From a virus, in IMG/VR virus record IMGVR_UViG_3300020171_000051, positions 1 through 46,039 of that record: DNA of 46,039 nucleotides; one strand, written 5' to 3'. Positions 39,007-46,039 of this stretch are shown piece by piece (within the stretch, counting starts at the first letter, position 1; each line of letters opens with the position of its first letter). The position numbers and the translations under genes were made by a program. A model generated the notes under the pieces. The model saw only the letters and a program-made list of their open reading frames with translations. It was not told the DNA's origin and ran no database searches.

Positions 39007-40947
39007 ATGATTGGCACAGTATCTAAAAATAAAAAGGAAAATATAGTATCAGCTTATATGCCTTCAAATGAGGTTCTTGAGCTTATTAAAAATGTCAAAA
39101 AGGACTACGCTACTGGTGTAGGAATAATGCAAAAGTCCTATGAAGAGTTCAACGACAAGACCATTTCACAAAGAATGAACCTTGACCAAAAGGCATTTAA
39201 CTCTTATTCAGAACCAAAATCTACCGACCCAGACAGAAACTGGCAATGGACAGGTGTAAAACCGATTACACGCAATAAACTTATAAGTATAGCGGCTCAC
39301 ATAACCGCTAATATTCTTATTCCACAAGTGTTCGCTCAAAATGACGCAGACGAAGAAGATAAACTAACAGGAGAAGTGATGCGTTCACTTATTGAGTGGA
39401 ATATACAAAACTCTGATTATGACATTACATTTTTAGGTGCTGTTATTTCTGCGTTAGTAAATCCAGCCGTGATAGTAAGTGTAGAGTTCGCAGAAGTAAT
39501 GCAAGACATTAAGACCAAGAATGAAGCAGGGGAGATAAGTGTAAAGGAAGTTATAGATGAGTTCTTTTCAGGAATGCAAATGCACATCGTTCCTTGTGAA
39601 GAATTACTAATCAATAACATTTACGAATATCACCTACAAAGACAAAAATGTGTTATAAGGAGAAAATATGTTGACTATGATGTAGTTGAAGGAAAATACG
39701 GAGACCACAAGGACTTTGGACTTGTTAAAACAGGCATAAGAACATTTTACTCAGAAGAAGAAGGAATGTTTTATGACAATAAAGATGAGGAACATCCTAC
39801 ACTATGCGAGGAGGTTGTTTACTATAATCGTAGAGAGGATATGGAAGTTCCTTTTGTTAATGGTATTTATTTGGGAACAGGAAATGTAAAAGATAATCAA
39901 TTCAAACATAGACGAATAATCAACTACGATGGTGAGGTGATATTAGTTCCCATTTATCCATTCGCTAAAAGTGGATATGAGTTAATAGACGAAAAGAGAT
40001 TTTTTTACTACAAATCAGCCGCTTTTAAACTCGCTTCAGAACAAGACCTCATAGATAAGATTTACAGAATGGTAATGGACGGGACATTTATGCAAGTAAT
40101 GCCTCCTATTGCGGGATTTGGCACAGGAGCGATTGACTCGTCCGTGATGTATCCAGGAGCATTTACTCCATTCGCAAAGGACTCAAAGATAGAAAAAATA
40201 GACGCAGGCGCAAAACTTGACTGGGCTTATAAGGCGATAGAAACTTTAGAAGACTCATTATCAGAGAGTTCACAAAGTGAAACAATGGGTGGAACACTCC
40301 CAGACCCCGACCAAAAAGCATATACGGTAGCAAGGGCAGAGCAAAATGCACGAATACAACTTGGAATGTTCGGCAAGATGATAGGCAGATTAGTAATTGA
40401 TATAGGATATTTGATGGCTGATATAATACTTAATCATCAAACCGTAGCTTCAATAGATGAGACGGTATCAGGAGAGTTAAAAATGAAATACAAGACTTTT
40501 TTACTTCCGAACCAGACAAAAGAAGGAAAACAAATAACTAAAAAGATGGTATTTACTGATGAATTTATGGGAGTAAAAATGACGGAAGAACAACTCTTAA
40601 AAGAAAGTTTTAAACTTAAGAAAGAAGGAGGCGACTCTGAAATATATAAGATAAATCCTGTTCTATTTAGTCGTTCAAGGTTTCTGTTTTCAATAAACGC
40701 TGATGAACAAATCAACAAATCGGACGCATTTGAAAAAGCCTGGAACCTTGAGGCACTTGACCGTGGAATAAATAATCCATTTATAAATCAAGAGAAATGG
40801 ACAGAAGAACATCTTGTAAAAGTATTCCATAAGGGAGATTCAGAGAAGTTTATGACTAAAGAACAAATGGGAATGCCAATAAATAAGACATCAAAATCAA
40901 CACCAATCAATAAGTTAATGGAGTCAAAGGTCGGTTTATTAGGATAA
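39007..40947 (+). CDS. Portal protein
   Basis: The protein has 646 residues from ATG; a GTG nine bases upstream is also possible. It lies between the terminase and the scaffold, the portal position. Marks include a helical N-terminus, NWQWTGVKPITRNKLISIAAHI, the middle crown/wing part with KRFFYYKSAAFKLASEQDLIDKIYRMVMDG, and ARAEQNARIQLGMFGKMIGRLVIDIGYLMADIIL, typical long helices of podovirus portals. It forms the ring through which DNA is packaged. The length fits P22-like portals. Confidence 0.75.
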   Translation: MIGTVSKNKKENIVSAYMPSNEVLELIKNVKKDYATGVGIMQKSYEEFNDKTISQRMNLDQKAFNSYSEPKSTDPDRNWQWTGVKPITRNKLISIAAHITANILIPQVFAQNDADEEDKLTGEVMRSLIEWNIQNSDYDITFLGAVISALVNPAVIVSVEFAEVMQDIKTKNEAGEISVKEVIDEFFSGMQMHIVPCEELLINNIYEYHLQRQKCVIRRKYVDYDVVEGKYGDHKDFGLVKTGIRTFYSEEEGMFYDNKDEEHPTLCEEVVYYNRREDMEVPFVNGIYLGTGNVKDNQFKHRRIINYDGEVILVPIYPFAKSGYELIDEKRFFYYKSAAFKLASEQDLIDKIYRMVMDGTFMQVMPPIAGFGTGAIDSSVMYPGAFTPFAKDSKIEKIDAGAKLDWAYKAIETLEDSLSESSQSETMGGTLPDPDQKAYTVARAEQNARIQLGMFGKMIGRLVIDIGYLMADIILNHQTVASIDETVSGELKMKYKTFLLPNQTKEGKQITKKMVFTDEFMGVKMTEEQLLKESFKLKKEGGDSEIYKINPVLFSRSRFLFSINADEQINKSDAFEKAWNLEALDRGINNPFINQEKWTEEHLVKVFHKGDSEKFMTKEQMGMPINKTSKSTPINKLMESKVGLLG

Positions 40948-40960
40948 CAAATAAATTCAA

Positions 40961-41266
40961 ATGAACATAAAAGAATATGCATTAGTATATGAGCCAAAAA
41001 TAAGCAGAGTTTATGAAAAAGACCAAGCTGGTAAAGATGCGACTGAAGAACAAGTTTTAGCTTTCTATGACAAGTTTGGAGGTTTAATTCTAAAGGACGG
41101 ACTTAAAGTAGAAAATGGCAAGTTTTGGGCTGAATATACACAAAAATTAGCTTCAGCGCATAAATCTGAGGTAGAGAAGGTTAAAAAGGAGGAGTTAAAG
41201 GCAAAAGATGTAGAAATAGCGAAATTAGTGGAAGTTAAAAAGGTTAAAAAGGTTAAGAGTAAATAA
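40961..41266 (+). CDS. Small protein between portal and scaffold
   Basis: The product has 101 residues. The first part is mixed (YALVYEPKISRVYEKDQAGKDATEEQVLAFYDKFGGLIL) and the end is Lys/Val-rich and helical (EVKKVKKVKSK). It may be a scaffold or connector helper. The stop overlaps the next ATG. No family is recognised. Confidence 0.5.
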   Translation: MNIKEYALVYEPKISRVYEKDQAGKDATEEQVLAFYDKFGGLILKDGLKVENGKFWAEYTQKLASAHKSEVEKVKKEELKAKDVEIAKLVEVKKVKKVKSK

Positions 41267-41559
41267 TGAATAAATTTGTAGATAATCTTATAGATGAAAC
41301 ACAATTTCTTACATTCAACAAGAATGAGGTTTTTATTCGTGGCAAGAAGTTAGATAAAGACCAAATCAATGAATTAAAGGACTCCGCAAAGGCATTTTAC
41401 AACTCACCTATTTGGAGGATGTTAGTTCAAGAAGTTAGAAATGAATCAGTTATGGCACTTTATAAAGCCAATCCAAATGTGCCTACTGAATCAATAGCAG
41501 GTCAAACAATGTTATTAAACCTTGAGATAATGGAAAAATTACTCAAGAAATTAACCTAA
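41266..41559 (+). CDS. Small helical protein before scaffold
   Basis: The product has 97 residues, helical (DQINELKDSAKAFYNSPIWRMLVQEVRNESVMALYKA). It lies in the capsid operon between portal and scaffold, translated with the previous gene (TAATG). It may be an assembly factor. The function is unknown. Confidence 0.5.
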   Translation: MNKFVDNLIDETQFLTFNKNEVFIRGKKLDKDQINELKDSAKAFYNSPIWRMLVQEVRNESVMALYKANPNVPTESIAGQTMLLNLEIMEKLLKKLT

Positions 41560-41571
41560 TGGGTTTAATAT

Positions 41572-41659
41572 GAGGGTCTTAGCTTCGGCTGTGTTCCAAG
41601 ACCCTCACACTAAGTCCATTAGGACAGGTTGGGTAAGCCTTAATTACCATTAAGAACCC
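41572..41659 (+). promoter_or_regulatory. Structured mRNA leader before scaffold gene
   Basis: The 125-base gap holds hairpins in a row: GAGGGTCTT/AAGACCCTC (9 bp) around an AGC-TTCG-GCT mini-stem with a UUCG loop; GTCC-ATTA-GGAC; and CTTAAT-TACC-ATTAAG, with GGGT/ACCC around it. No promoter is seen. It may set the scaffold-to-portal ratio by RNA processing or translation control. Confidence 0.55.
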
Positions 41660-41684
41660 TTGATAGCAGGTAGCTATAAAAAAT

Positions 41685-42347
41685 ATGGAACAAGAAAAGG
41701 AACAAAAAAAGGTGGAAGAAGAATCATCAGCCACCGATGAAAAAGAGGAGGAACAAAAACCTGAGAAACAGGAAGAAGAAGAAAAAGACGACTTTGATTA
41801 TAAGTCGGAGTTTGAAAAGTTAAAAGGCACCAAAGAAAAGAAAGATTACGCTTGGAACAAACTTCATAAGGAAAACAAAGACCTCAAAGAAAAACTCAAG
41901 GAACTGGGTGGAGAAGAGGATAAAGAAGATGTCCGAGACATTATCAAAGAAGAGATTAGTGGGTTAAGAAGCGAGCTTTTAAGCAATAAGTCAGAATCGG
42001 AGATTGCTAAACTTACCGACAATCAATTTGGAAGAGAATTGATTAGATTAAATTTAGAGAGATTTCCAGGAATGTCTATTGAGGATGCTTGGTTTCTTGC
42101 CAACAGAGGCAGATTGGAAGGACAAATGTCTGAAATGAAAAAGACATCCCTTTCAAAAGAACGCAAAGGTTCTGGTTCAGGAGCAGGACAAAAAGACCAA
42201 AAGTCAAAAGAACCTCAAATATCTTCTGATGATATGACAATAATTAACAGAATGGGGCTTAAATGGGACGGAAACGCCTTCACAAAGCCAAAAGGTAAAT
42301 TTGGTCTCAAATTAGAAGGAGACAAACTTGTTCAAATAAAGACATAA
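41685..42347 (+). CDS. Capsid scaffold protein
   Basis: The product has 220 residues. The first 100 are extremely Glu/Lys-rich and helical (EEEQKPEKQEEEEKDDFD), then a helix-rich middle, and a basic C-terminus (KPKGKFGLKLEGDKLVQI), as in scaffolds that bind the coat protein. It lies just before decoration and coat genes. It would guide capsid assembly and then leave or be cut. Confidence 0.75.
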   Translation: MEQEKEQKKVEEESSATDEKEEEQKPEKQEEEEKDDFDYKSEFEKLKGTKEKKDYAWNKLHKENKDLKEKLKELGGEEDKEDVRDIIKEEISGLRSELLSNKSESEIAKLTDNQFGRELIRLNLERFPGMSIEDAWFLANRGRLEGQMSEMKKTSLSKERKGSGSGAGQKDQKSKEPQISSDDMTIINRMGLKWDGNAFTKPKGKFGLKLEGDKLVQIKT

Positions 42348-42380
42348 TCAAAGTTGATTAACAGATAATCAATTAAAGAT

Positions 42381-42911
42381 ATGGCAGTTCAAAAAGTATT
42401 TAAGGTTGTAGAAGACCCTGGATGCGCCATTATTGCAAGAGTTGAAGACAGGACAACATCTTCAATGACTGCAGCAATAGCAAAAGGAGAACCTCTAAAG
42501 ACAAGAACAGTGCAGAATAGTGCAGCAACAGACTTGATTCCAGTAGGAGATGGAGACCCTGAAATAGCAGTCGACGATTTTATTGGAATTGCAAATAGTG
42601 CTTCAACAGAAGCCGCAGCAACAACTGAGGGCGTAGTTGAGGTTATTCTTTGCAAAGGTTCAACATTCATAAGAGGAAAAGCTACAACATTCGCAAATAT
42701 AGACACACAAGCAGAAATTGATGTGTTGTTATTTGCGTGGGTGACTTTTGATGTCACTGCATTAACGAATACAAATGGAGACTTCACGGTTGATGAAAAC
42801 GAAACATTAGACAGCAATGTTAATGGACTCCAAATTATGAGAGGCGACCCAGTATTAGGAACTTTAGATGTTAGAGTTCATTCACTAATTTTGGACGCTT
42901 ATGTTGCTTAA
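42381..42911 (+). CDS. Head decoration/stabilising-like protein
   Basis: The product has 176 residues, beta-rich and Thr/Ala-rich, with FIGIANSASTEAAATTEGVVEVILCKGSTFIRGKA, the alternating pattern of small head decoration (gpD-like) proteins. It lies between scaffold and coat genes, as expected. The start ATG is in an AAAGATATG context. Confidence 0.6.
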   Translation: MAVQKVFKVVEDPGCAIIARVEDRTTSSMTAAIAKGEPLKTRTVQNSAATDLIPVGDGDPEIAVDDFIGIANSASTEAAATTEGVVEVILCKGSTFIRGKATTFANIDTQAEIDVLLFAWVTFDVTALTNTNGDFTVDENETLDSNVNGLQIMRGDPVLGTLDVRVHSLILDAYVA

Positions 42912-42930
42912 TAGATAACCTTATAAAATT

Positions 42931-44717
42931 ATGAAATTAGATGCACAAGTCGTCTCTTAATTCGTAGCGACTTTTTAGTGGAAACACTAATTGACAAATC
43001 TTGCCTAATCAATGGGGAAAACCCTGAGAAGGACAACCCTCAAGAACCCGAAAGGGACTTGCAGAGACTGAGTGGTGAGACTCCTAACAGATAATGCTGA
43101 GGAAGAAGCGACAGTCCGAACTACACATATAATCTAAAAACGAAAGTGTAGAGATAAGTAGAAATGACTTATCCATTAGAACCTTGAAAATTACATAGCA
43201 ATAGAGTATAATATCATAGATGGTATTTTATAGAGGAAACAAAGAAAGACTTGGGACAAAACACAAACAAGAGACAATCAATAAAATGAGGAGGTCTGAT
43301 GTGTGGTCTAATATAGATGAAGCCAAGAGATTATATTTAGAAGGTAAAACTTGTAGAGAAATTGGTGAAATCTTAAAAATCAATCATATTACACTTGGAA
43401 AGGGATTGAAACGAATTGGTGTTAAAATGAGAATGTCTAAACCACGAAAAGGAAATATCGCTTGGAATAAAGGAAAGAGATATTTAGCAATTACTGGAGA
43501 TAAAAACCCTAACTGGAAAGGAGGTATTTCAGGAATCAGAGATGAAATCAGACATTGTTTAGAATATAAACAATGGAGAAAGGAAGTCTTTGAACGAGAT
43601 AATTATACTTGTAAAAAATGTAATAAAAGAGGTGGAGAATTAGAAATCCACCACAATATAAAAACATTTTCTGAGATTTTAATATCAAATAATATAAAAT
43701 CAACGGAAGATGCAATACTATGTAATGAGTTTTGGAATATAGATAACGGGATAACTCTTTGTCTAAATTGCCACAATAAAACAAAAGGTAATAATAGTAA
43801 CAAAATGACGAACAGAGCTTGATGAGGTTCTCTTTGAGGAATATGAAAGGGAGTCAGCTCCAGGCGAAATTCTCGCAACTGATGGTTTGTTCGTAAAGCA
43901 AAAGGATATATCAAAAGGGTATGTAATATACGCTGAAAATATGGGTCCTGGCGCTTTTGAAAAACACGTTCAGGAGCAAAATGTAAAAGAGTCAACTACA
44001 AAAGTTGGCAATAAAGTAACGAAGGAAATAGAAAACTGGAAGAACTCTTTGCCCGTGGCGATTGAGTCTTACGAAGATGACCAGCACGATGTTATCCAAG
44101 ATAATGTTCGTGAGATGGGAATTAACGCAAGAATCACAAGGGATAAAGATGTAATTCAGACATTGTATGGTGATGGATTTGACGAGACAACGACACCTGA
44201 CGGTGTTTATACTTGGTCAAACTCACACTTAAATCTAAATGGGGACACAATAGATAATCTGGAAACAGGAACACTAACTCCAGCAAACCTTGAAACACTT
44301 GTTAAGTCATTAAGACTGCAAAAGAAACAAGATGGTTTGTTAGGTGGACACAATCCAGCAGGATTGGCAGTCCCAGTAGCATTATTCCCTGACGCGCAGG
44401 AAATAACAAAATCAGAATTAGCAGCTCACACAGGTGAAAATCAACTTAACTACTTCTCGGCAATTTATCCAGGATTAGTAGTTGGCTCATCTGGTTTTCT
44501 TGACAGCACCTTTAACGACTACACCAATGCTAATACTTCACATTATTTGGTATCAAGAAATCACAAACTTACAAGAACAGTAAGATTAGGATTGACCACA
44601 GAATTGATACCTTATCAATTTGACCAAAAAGACAGATGGTTTTACAAGGCACGATATAGAGAGGTGCCTTCAGCTAAAGGTTGGCAGGGAGCAGTAGCTT
44701 CTTCTGGAACAGTCTAA
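42931..44717 (+). CDS. Major capsid protein, interrupted by a group I intron
   Basis: Exon 1 is 42931-42953 (23 bases) and exon 2 is 43811-44717; joined they give 309 residues in one frame, starting MKLDAQVVTELDEVLFEEYE. Without splicing the frame stops soon after exon 1 (TCTTAA). The body (YTWSNSHLN, LAVPVALFPDAQEI, FYKARYREVP) fits an HK97-fold coat protein of Mu gpT-like style. Exon 2 alone is open back to 43809. The C-terminal 208 residues match the left window end. It forms the capsid shell. Confidence 0.88.
42954..43810 (+). mobile_element. Group I intron with HNH gene in the capsid gene
   Basis: P1: exon end AAGTCGT pairs with GCGACTT, with the splice-site U-G pair in the right place. 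P2: TTAGTG-GAAA-CACTAA. A GGGG-AAAA-CCC stem then GACAACCC and the core GCAGAGACTG follow; P7 pairs GACTG (43066) with CAGTC (43112). Stems CTACAC/GTGTAG and GATAAGT/ACTTATC come after. The intron ends in G (43810). Length is 857 bases. Splicing here restores the coat frame. P10 pairing is not clear. Confidence 0.88.
43184..43212 (+). promoter_or_regulatory. Sigma70-type promoter inside intron, leaderless HNH gene
   Basis: TTGAAA, 17 bases, TATAAT, ending seven bases before the HNH ATG. The same hexamers and spacing occur before the holin (22586). The HNH gene may thus be made from its own transcript, apart from the capsid mRNA. Confidence 0.7.
43220..43822 (+). CDS. Intron-encoded HNH homing endonuclease
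   Basis: The protein has 200 residues. An N-terminal helix-turn-helix-like segment (KRLYLEGKTCREIGEILKINHITLGKGLKRIG), a NPNWKGG motif as in NUMOD-type DNA-binding modules, and a C-terminal HNH core (CKKCNKRGGELEIHHN, then NGITLCLNCHNKTKG) are all present. Its last 12 bases run into exon 2. It would cut intronless capsid genes to spread the intron. It has its own promoter. Confidence 0.9.
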   Translation: MVFYRGNKERLGTKHKQETINKMRRSDVWSNIDEAKRLYLEGKTCREIGEILKINHITLGKGLKRIGVKMRMSKPRKGNIAWNKGKRYLAITGDKNPNWKGGISGIRDEIRHCLEYKQWRKEVFERDNYTCKKCNKRGGELEIHHNIKTFSEILISNNIKSTEDAILCNEFWNIDNGITLCLNCHNKTKGNNSNKMTNRA

Positions 44718-44733
44718 TTATTACTAACCAACT

Positions 44734-45411
44734 ATGACTATGAAAGAAACAATTAAATTAGTCGCTATAGTTCTCATTGCAGGACTTATTGGTGGTTTCG
44801 TAGGCGGTCTGGTTGGTAATCAATCAGACTACTTAGGAAGTGGCACACGCTTTCCCAGTGGGTTAAGTGCAGACGGCACTTCACCTATTGCGGGAGAAGT
44901 TAGAGGAACTACTCTAACGATTACAGGAGCACAAACTCTTACAGGGGCAACAACTCTTTCAAGCACCCTTACAGCAAATGGATTAGCTACATTTAATGCG
45001 GGGTATTATCACAGTTATACTAATTCAACATCTACAACGGCAACGACTCAAACTCTTGTAGCTGCAGATATCTTGAATTACACAAGTATAATTTTGACAC
45101 CTAATGTTGGAGCATTAACACTCACATTTCCAGCTTCTTCTACTCTATCGGCAATGGTGCCAGTAGCAGGAGATAGTTTTAAGCAATGTTGGTATAACGC
45201 TACAACAACCGCAGCAGTAACAATTACATTTGCAGCAGGAACAGGTATTGATTTTCAGAGAGCAGCAACTACAACTACGGATGGTGGAGCTACAACAGCA
45301 TTTCCTATTGACGAACAAGGTTATGCTTGTCTAACATACTTTAGACAACCAGCAACATCTTCAACATTTGATATTGGTGTTCTTATGACAGGATATCTAA
45401 ATGCGGATTAG
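44734..45411 (+). CDS. Variable virion-type protein, second version
   Basis: The product has 225 residues. A hydrophobic N-terminus (LVAIVLIAGLIGGFVGGLVG) is followed by the same VGNQS-YLG-GTRFPSG-SAD-SP block as in the protein at 1215, then a diverged body and a longer C-terminus with GTGIDFQRAATTTTDGGATTAF. Neighbouring genes are almost identical between copies, so this gene changes faster. Start at ATG 44734, with a second ATG at 44740. Confidence 0.6.
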   Translation: MTMKETIKLVAIVLIAGLIGGFVGGLVGNQSDYLGSGTRFPSGLSADGTSPIAGEVRGTTLTITGAQTLTGATTLSSTLTANGLATFNAGYYHSYTNSTSTTATTQTLVAADILNYTSIILTPNVGALTLTFPASSTLSAMVPVAGDSFKQCWYNATTTAAVTITFAAGTGIDFQRAATTTTDGGATTAFPIDEQGYACLTYFRQPATSSTFDIGVLMTGYLNAD

Positions 45412-45455
45412 TTCATCCATTCAACTTCTCAATTTGGGAAGTTGAGTTGGGTGAG
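45412..45455 (+). promoter_or_regulatory. Conserved intergenic RNA hairpin (right copy)
   Basis: Outer stem TTCATCCA/TGGGTGAG and an 11-bp inner stem TTCAACTTCTC/GGGAAGTTGAG around AATTT, with the same bulged T as at 1854. Inner pairs have changed together between the copies (T-A to A-T, T-A to C-G), so the fold is under selection. Confidence 0.8.
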
Positions 45456-45484
45456 CTAAAATTAAAAGTTAACAATTAACGATT

Positions 45485-45871
45485 ATGAACAAAATTATTG
45501 GAATAGGAATAGTGGTAATAGGACTTATTGTCTTATTGACTACTGGAACTATGCAACTTGGTGGAGTGGTTCAAAATACGCCAACATATTCTGATGTGGC
45601 CACAAGTGGAATTATATCATTTACAAGTTCTACTCAGATATTGGCAACAACATCAAGAAGGGCTTATGCTGTAATATGCAACACGACAGCAACGAATGCC
45701 GCTTATTTAAGTTTTAGAGCAGATGCAGTGCCAGCTAACGGACTATTAGATTTTGAACTTGGAACTGGTGAATGTTATGAAATTGACAATGACAACCTTT
45801 ATGTAGGAGCTGTTAGAGCAACATCATCAACAGGCACAATAAATTTAACAGTAACAGAATTTAAAGATTAA
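45485..45871 (+). CDS. Small virion-type protein with N-terminal membrane segment, second version
   Basis: The product has 128 residues, the same length and N-terminal hydrophobic segment as the protein at 1932, with about six changes (Asn to Asp in YSDV, Met to Ile and Ile to Phe in the next segment, Ser to Ala, and two near EIDNDN). The TAATG overlap with the adaptor gene is kept. Confidence 0.65.
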   Translation: MNKIIGIGIVVIGLIVLLTTGTMQLGGVVQNTPTYSDVATSGIISFTSSTQILATTSRRAYAVICNTTATNAAYLSFRADAVPANGLLDFELGTGECYEIDNDNLYVGAVRATSSTGTINLTVTEFKD

Positions 45872-46039
45872 TGACCACTCAAAACCTAAAGCAAGAACTT
45901 ACGGGAATGTTGCACGGAAGCACTCTTAATAAAGTGCGAAACTTTTACGATTTATGTAAAAGGGCTTCTGGCAATGTTTTACTAAAGATAGACCCCGCAG
46001 AAACGAGGAGAATTGCCAATCTTACAAACGCAATACACG
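45871..46039 (+). CDS. Head-tail adaptor-like protein, N-terminal part (cut by window end)
   Basis: The first 56 codons match the protein at 2318 (TTQNLKQELTGMLHGSTLNKV against TIQNLKAEISGMLHGSTLNKV), with the changes limited to the first residues. The rest is outside the window, or is the left copy if the unit is circular. Confidence 0.8.
   Translation, partial: MTTQNLKQELTGMLHGSTLNKVRNFYDLCKRASGNVLLKIDPAETRRIANLTNAIH

Larger units (their letters stand above)
44090..46039. repeat. Right copy of imperfect terminal overlap (matches 1-2486)
   Basis: This is the second version of the left end, without the HNH gene between capsid and the variable gene. The last 79 bases or so are identical to the left copy; other parts differ. 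The window ends inside the adaptor gene. The offset gives the likely genome unit of about 44.09 kb. Confidence 0.9.

Noticed and set aside
43887-44717. Capsid gene starting at TTG 43887
   Set aside because: The frame is open further upstream, and joining to the 23-base exon at 42931 gives a natural ATG start.
1-46039. Alternative genetic code (TGA as Gly or Trp)
   Set aside because: Several solid genes end in TGA at sensible places (655-1218, 19550-20086, 34756-34926), often overlapping the next ATG.
1-46039. tRNA, rRNA, integrase, repressor or CRISPR array
   Set aside because: I looked for tRNA-like acceptor and T-loop patterns, tyrosine/serine recombinase motifs and regular repeats and found none that held up.

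Overview
The window looks like one complete unit of a lytic, podovirus-type tailed phage, with its two ends overlapping imperfectly. The last 1,950 bases (44090-46039) match the first 2,486. Packaging and capsid genes on the right run straight into head-tail genes on the left across this overlap, which implies a circular or circularly permuted unit of about 44.09 kb. The overlap is not identical. The capsid gene shows mostly silent differences, the next structural gene is strongly diverged, and one HNH endonuclease gene is present in only one copy. The simplest reading is that two co-existing strains were joined at the contig ends; a real tandem duplication is the alternative. The DNA is AT-rich and almost all genes point right. 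I see no integrase, repressor, tRNA or DNA polymerase.

Layout, left to right. 0-2.5 kb: capsid C-terminus, HNH endonuclease, variable structural protein, small structural protein, head-tail adaptor. 2.3-18.5 kb: tail nozzle-like protein, fibres, internal or ejected proteins including a 1,019-residue polyvalent protein, and two small membrane/coiled-coil proteins. 18.5-20.1 kb: HNH, papain-like protease, amidase. 20.2-21.7 kb: metallophosphoesterase and four tiny zinc-ribbon proteins. 21.68-22.22 kb: a gene-free block of four RNAs with potential long terminal stems. 22.3-23.2 kb: Nmad1/DUF1599-like protein, holin, CHAP-like hydrolase, bidirectional terminator. 23.4-24.5 kb: the only leftward genes, a DNA methyltransferase and a PD-(D/E)XK nuclease. 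24.7-33.4 kb: early and accessory genes, including a RecB/Cas4-like nuclease split by an HNH gene, an SSB-like protein, a string of small genes joined by a repeated boundary motif, and two methyltransferases each followed by a paralogous small protein. 33.4-35.6 kb: candidate origin with two DnaA boxes, then a replication-initiation-like gene. 35.6-37.2 kb: a GroEL-type chaperonin. 37.4-46 kb: small and large terminase, portal, scaffold, decoration protein, and the major capsid gene, which is interrupted by a group I intron carrying its own HNH gene.

How the parts fit. The phage appears to use host polymerase and DnaA for replication, with its own initiator, SSB-like protein and nuclease. The chaperonin probably helps fold virion proteins. 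Lysis uses a holin and up to three wall or protein hydrolases. Four HNH genes and one intron show heavy homing-element load.

Host. The fibre-like proteins carry the ATSTLG-type and GIGTT motifs that I associate with Patescibacteria (Parcubacteria-like) proteins and their phages. Most genes start at an (A/T)AATATG context with no Shine-Dalgarno, and sigma70-like TTGACA/TATAAT promoters are present, several placed so that the transcript would be leaderless. A Patescibacteria host is therefore a reasonable but unproven inference. TGA is used as a stop, so code 25 is not in use.
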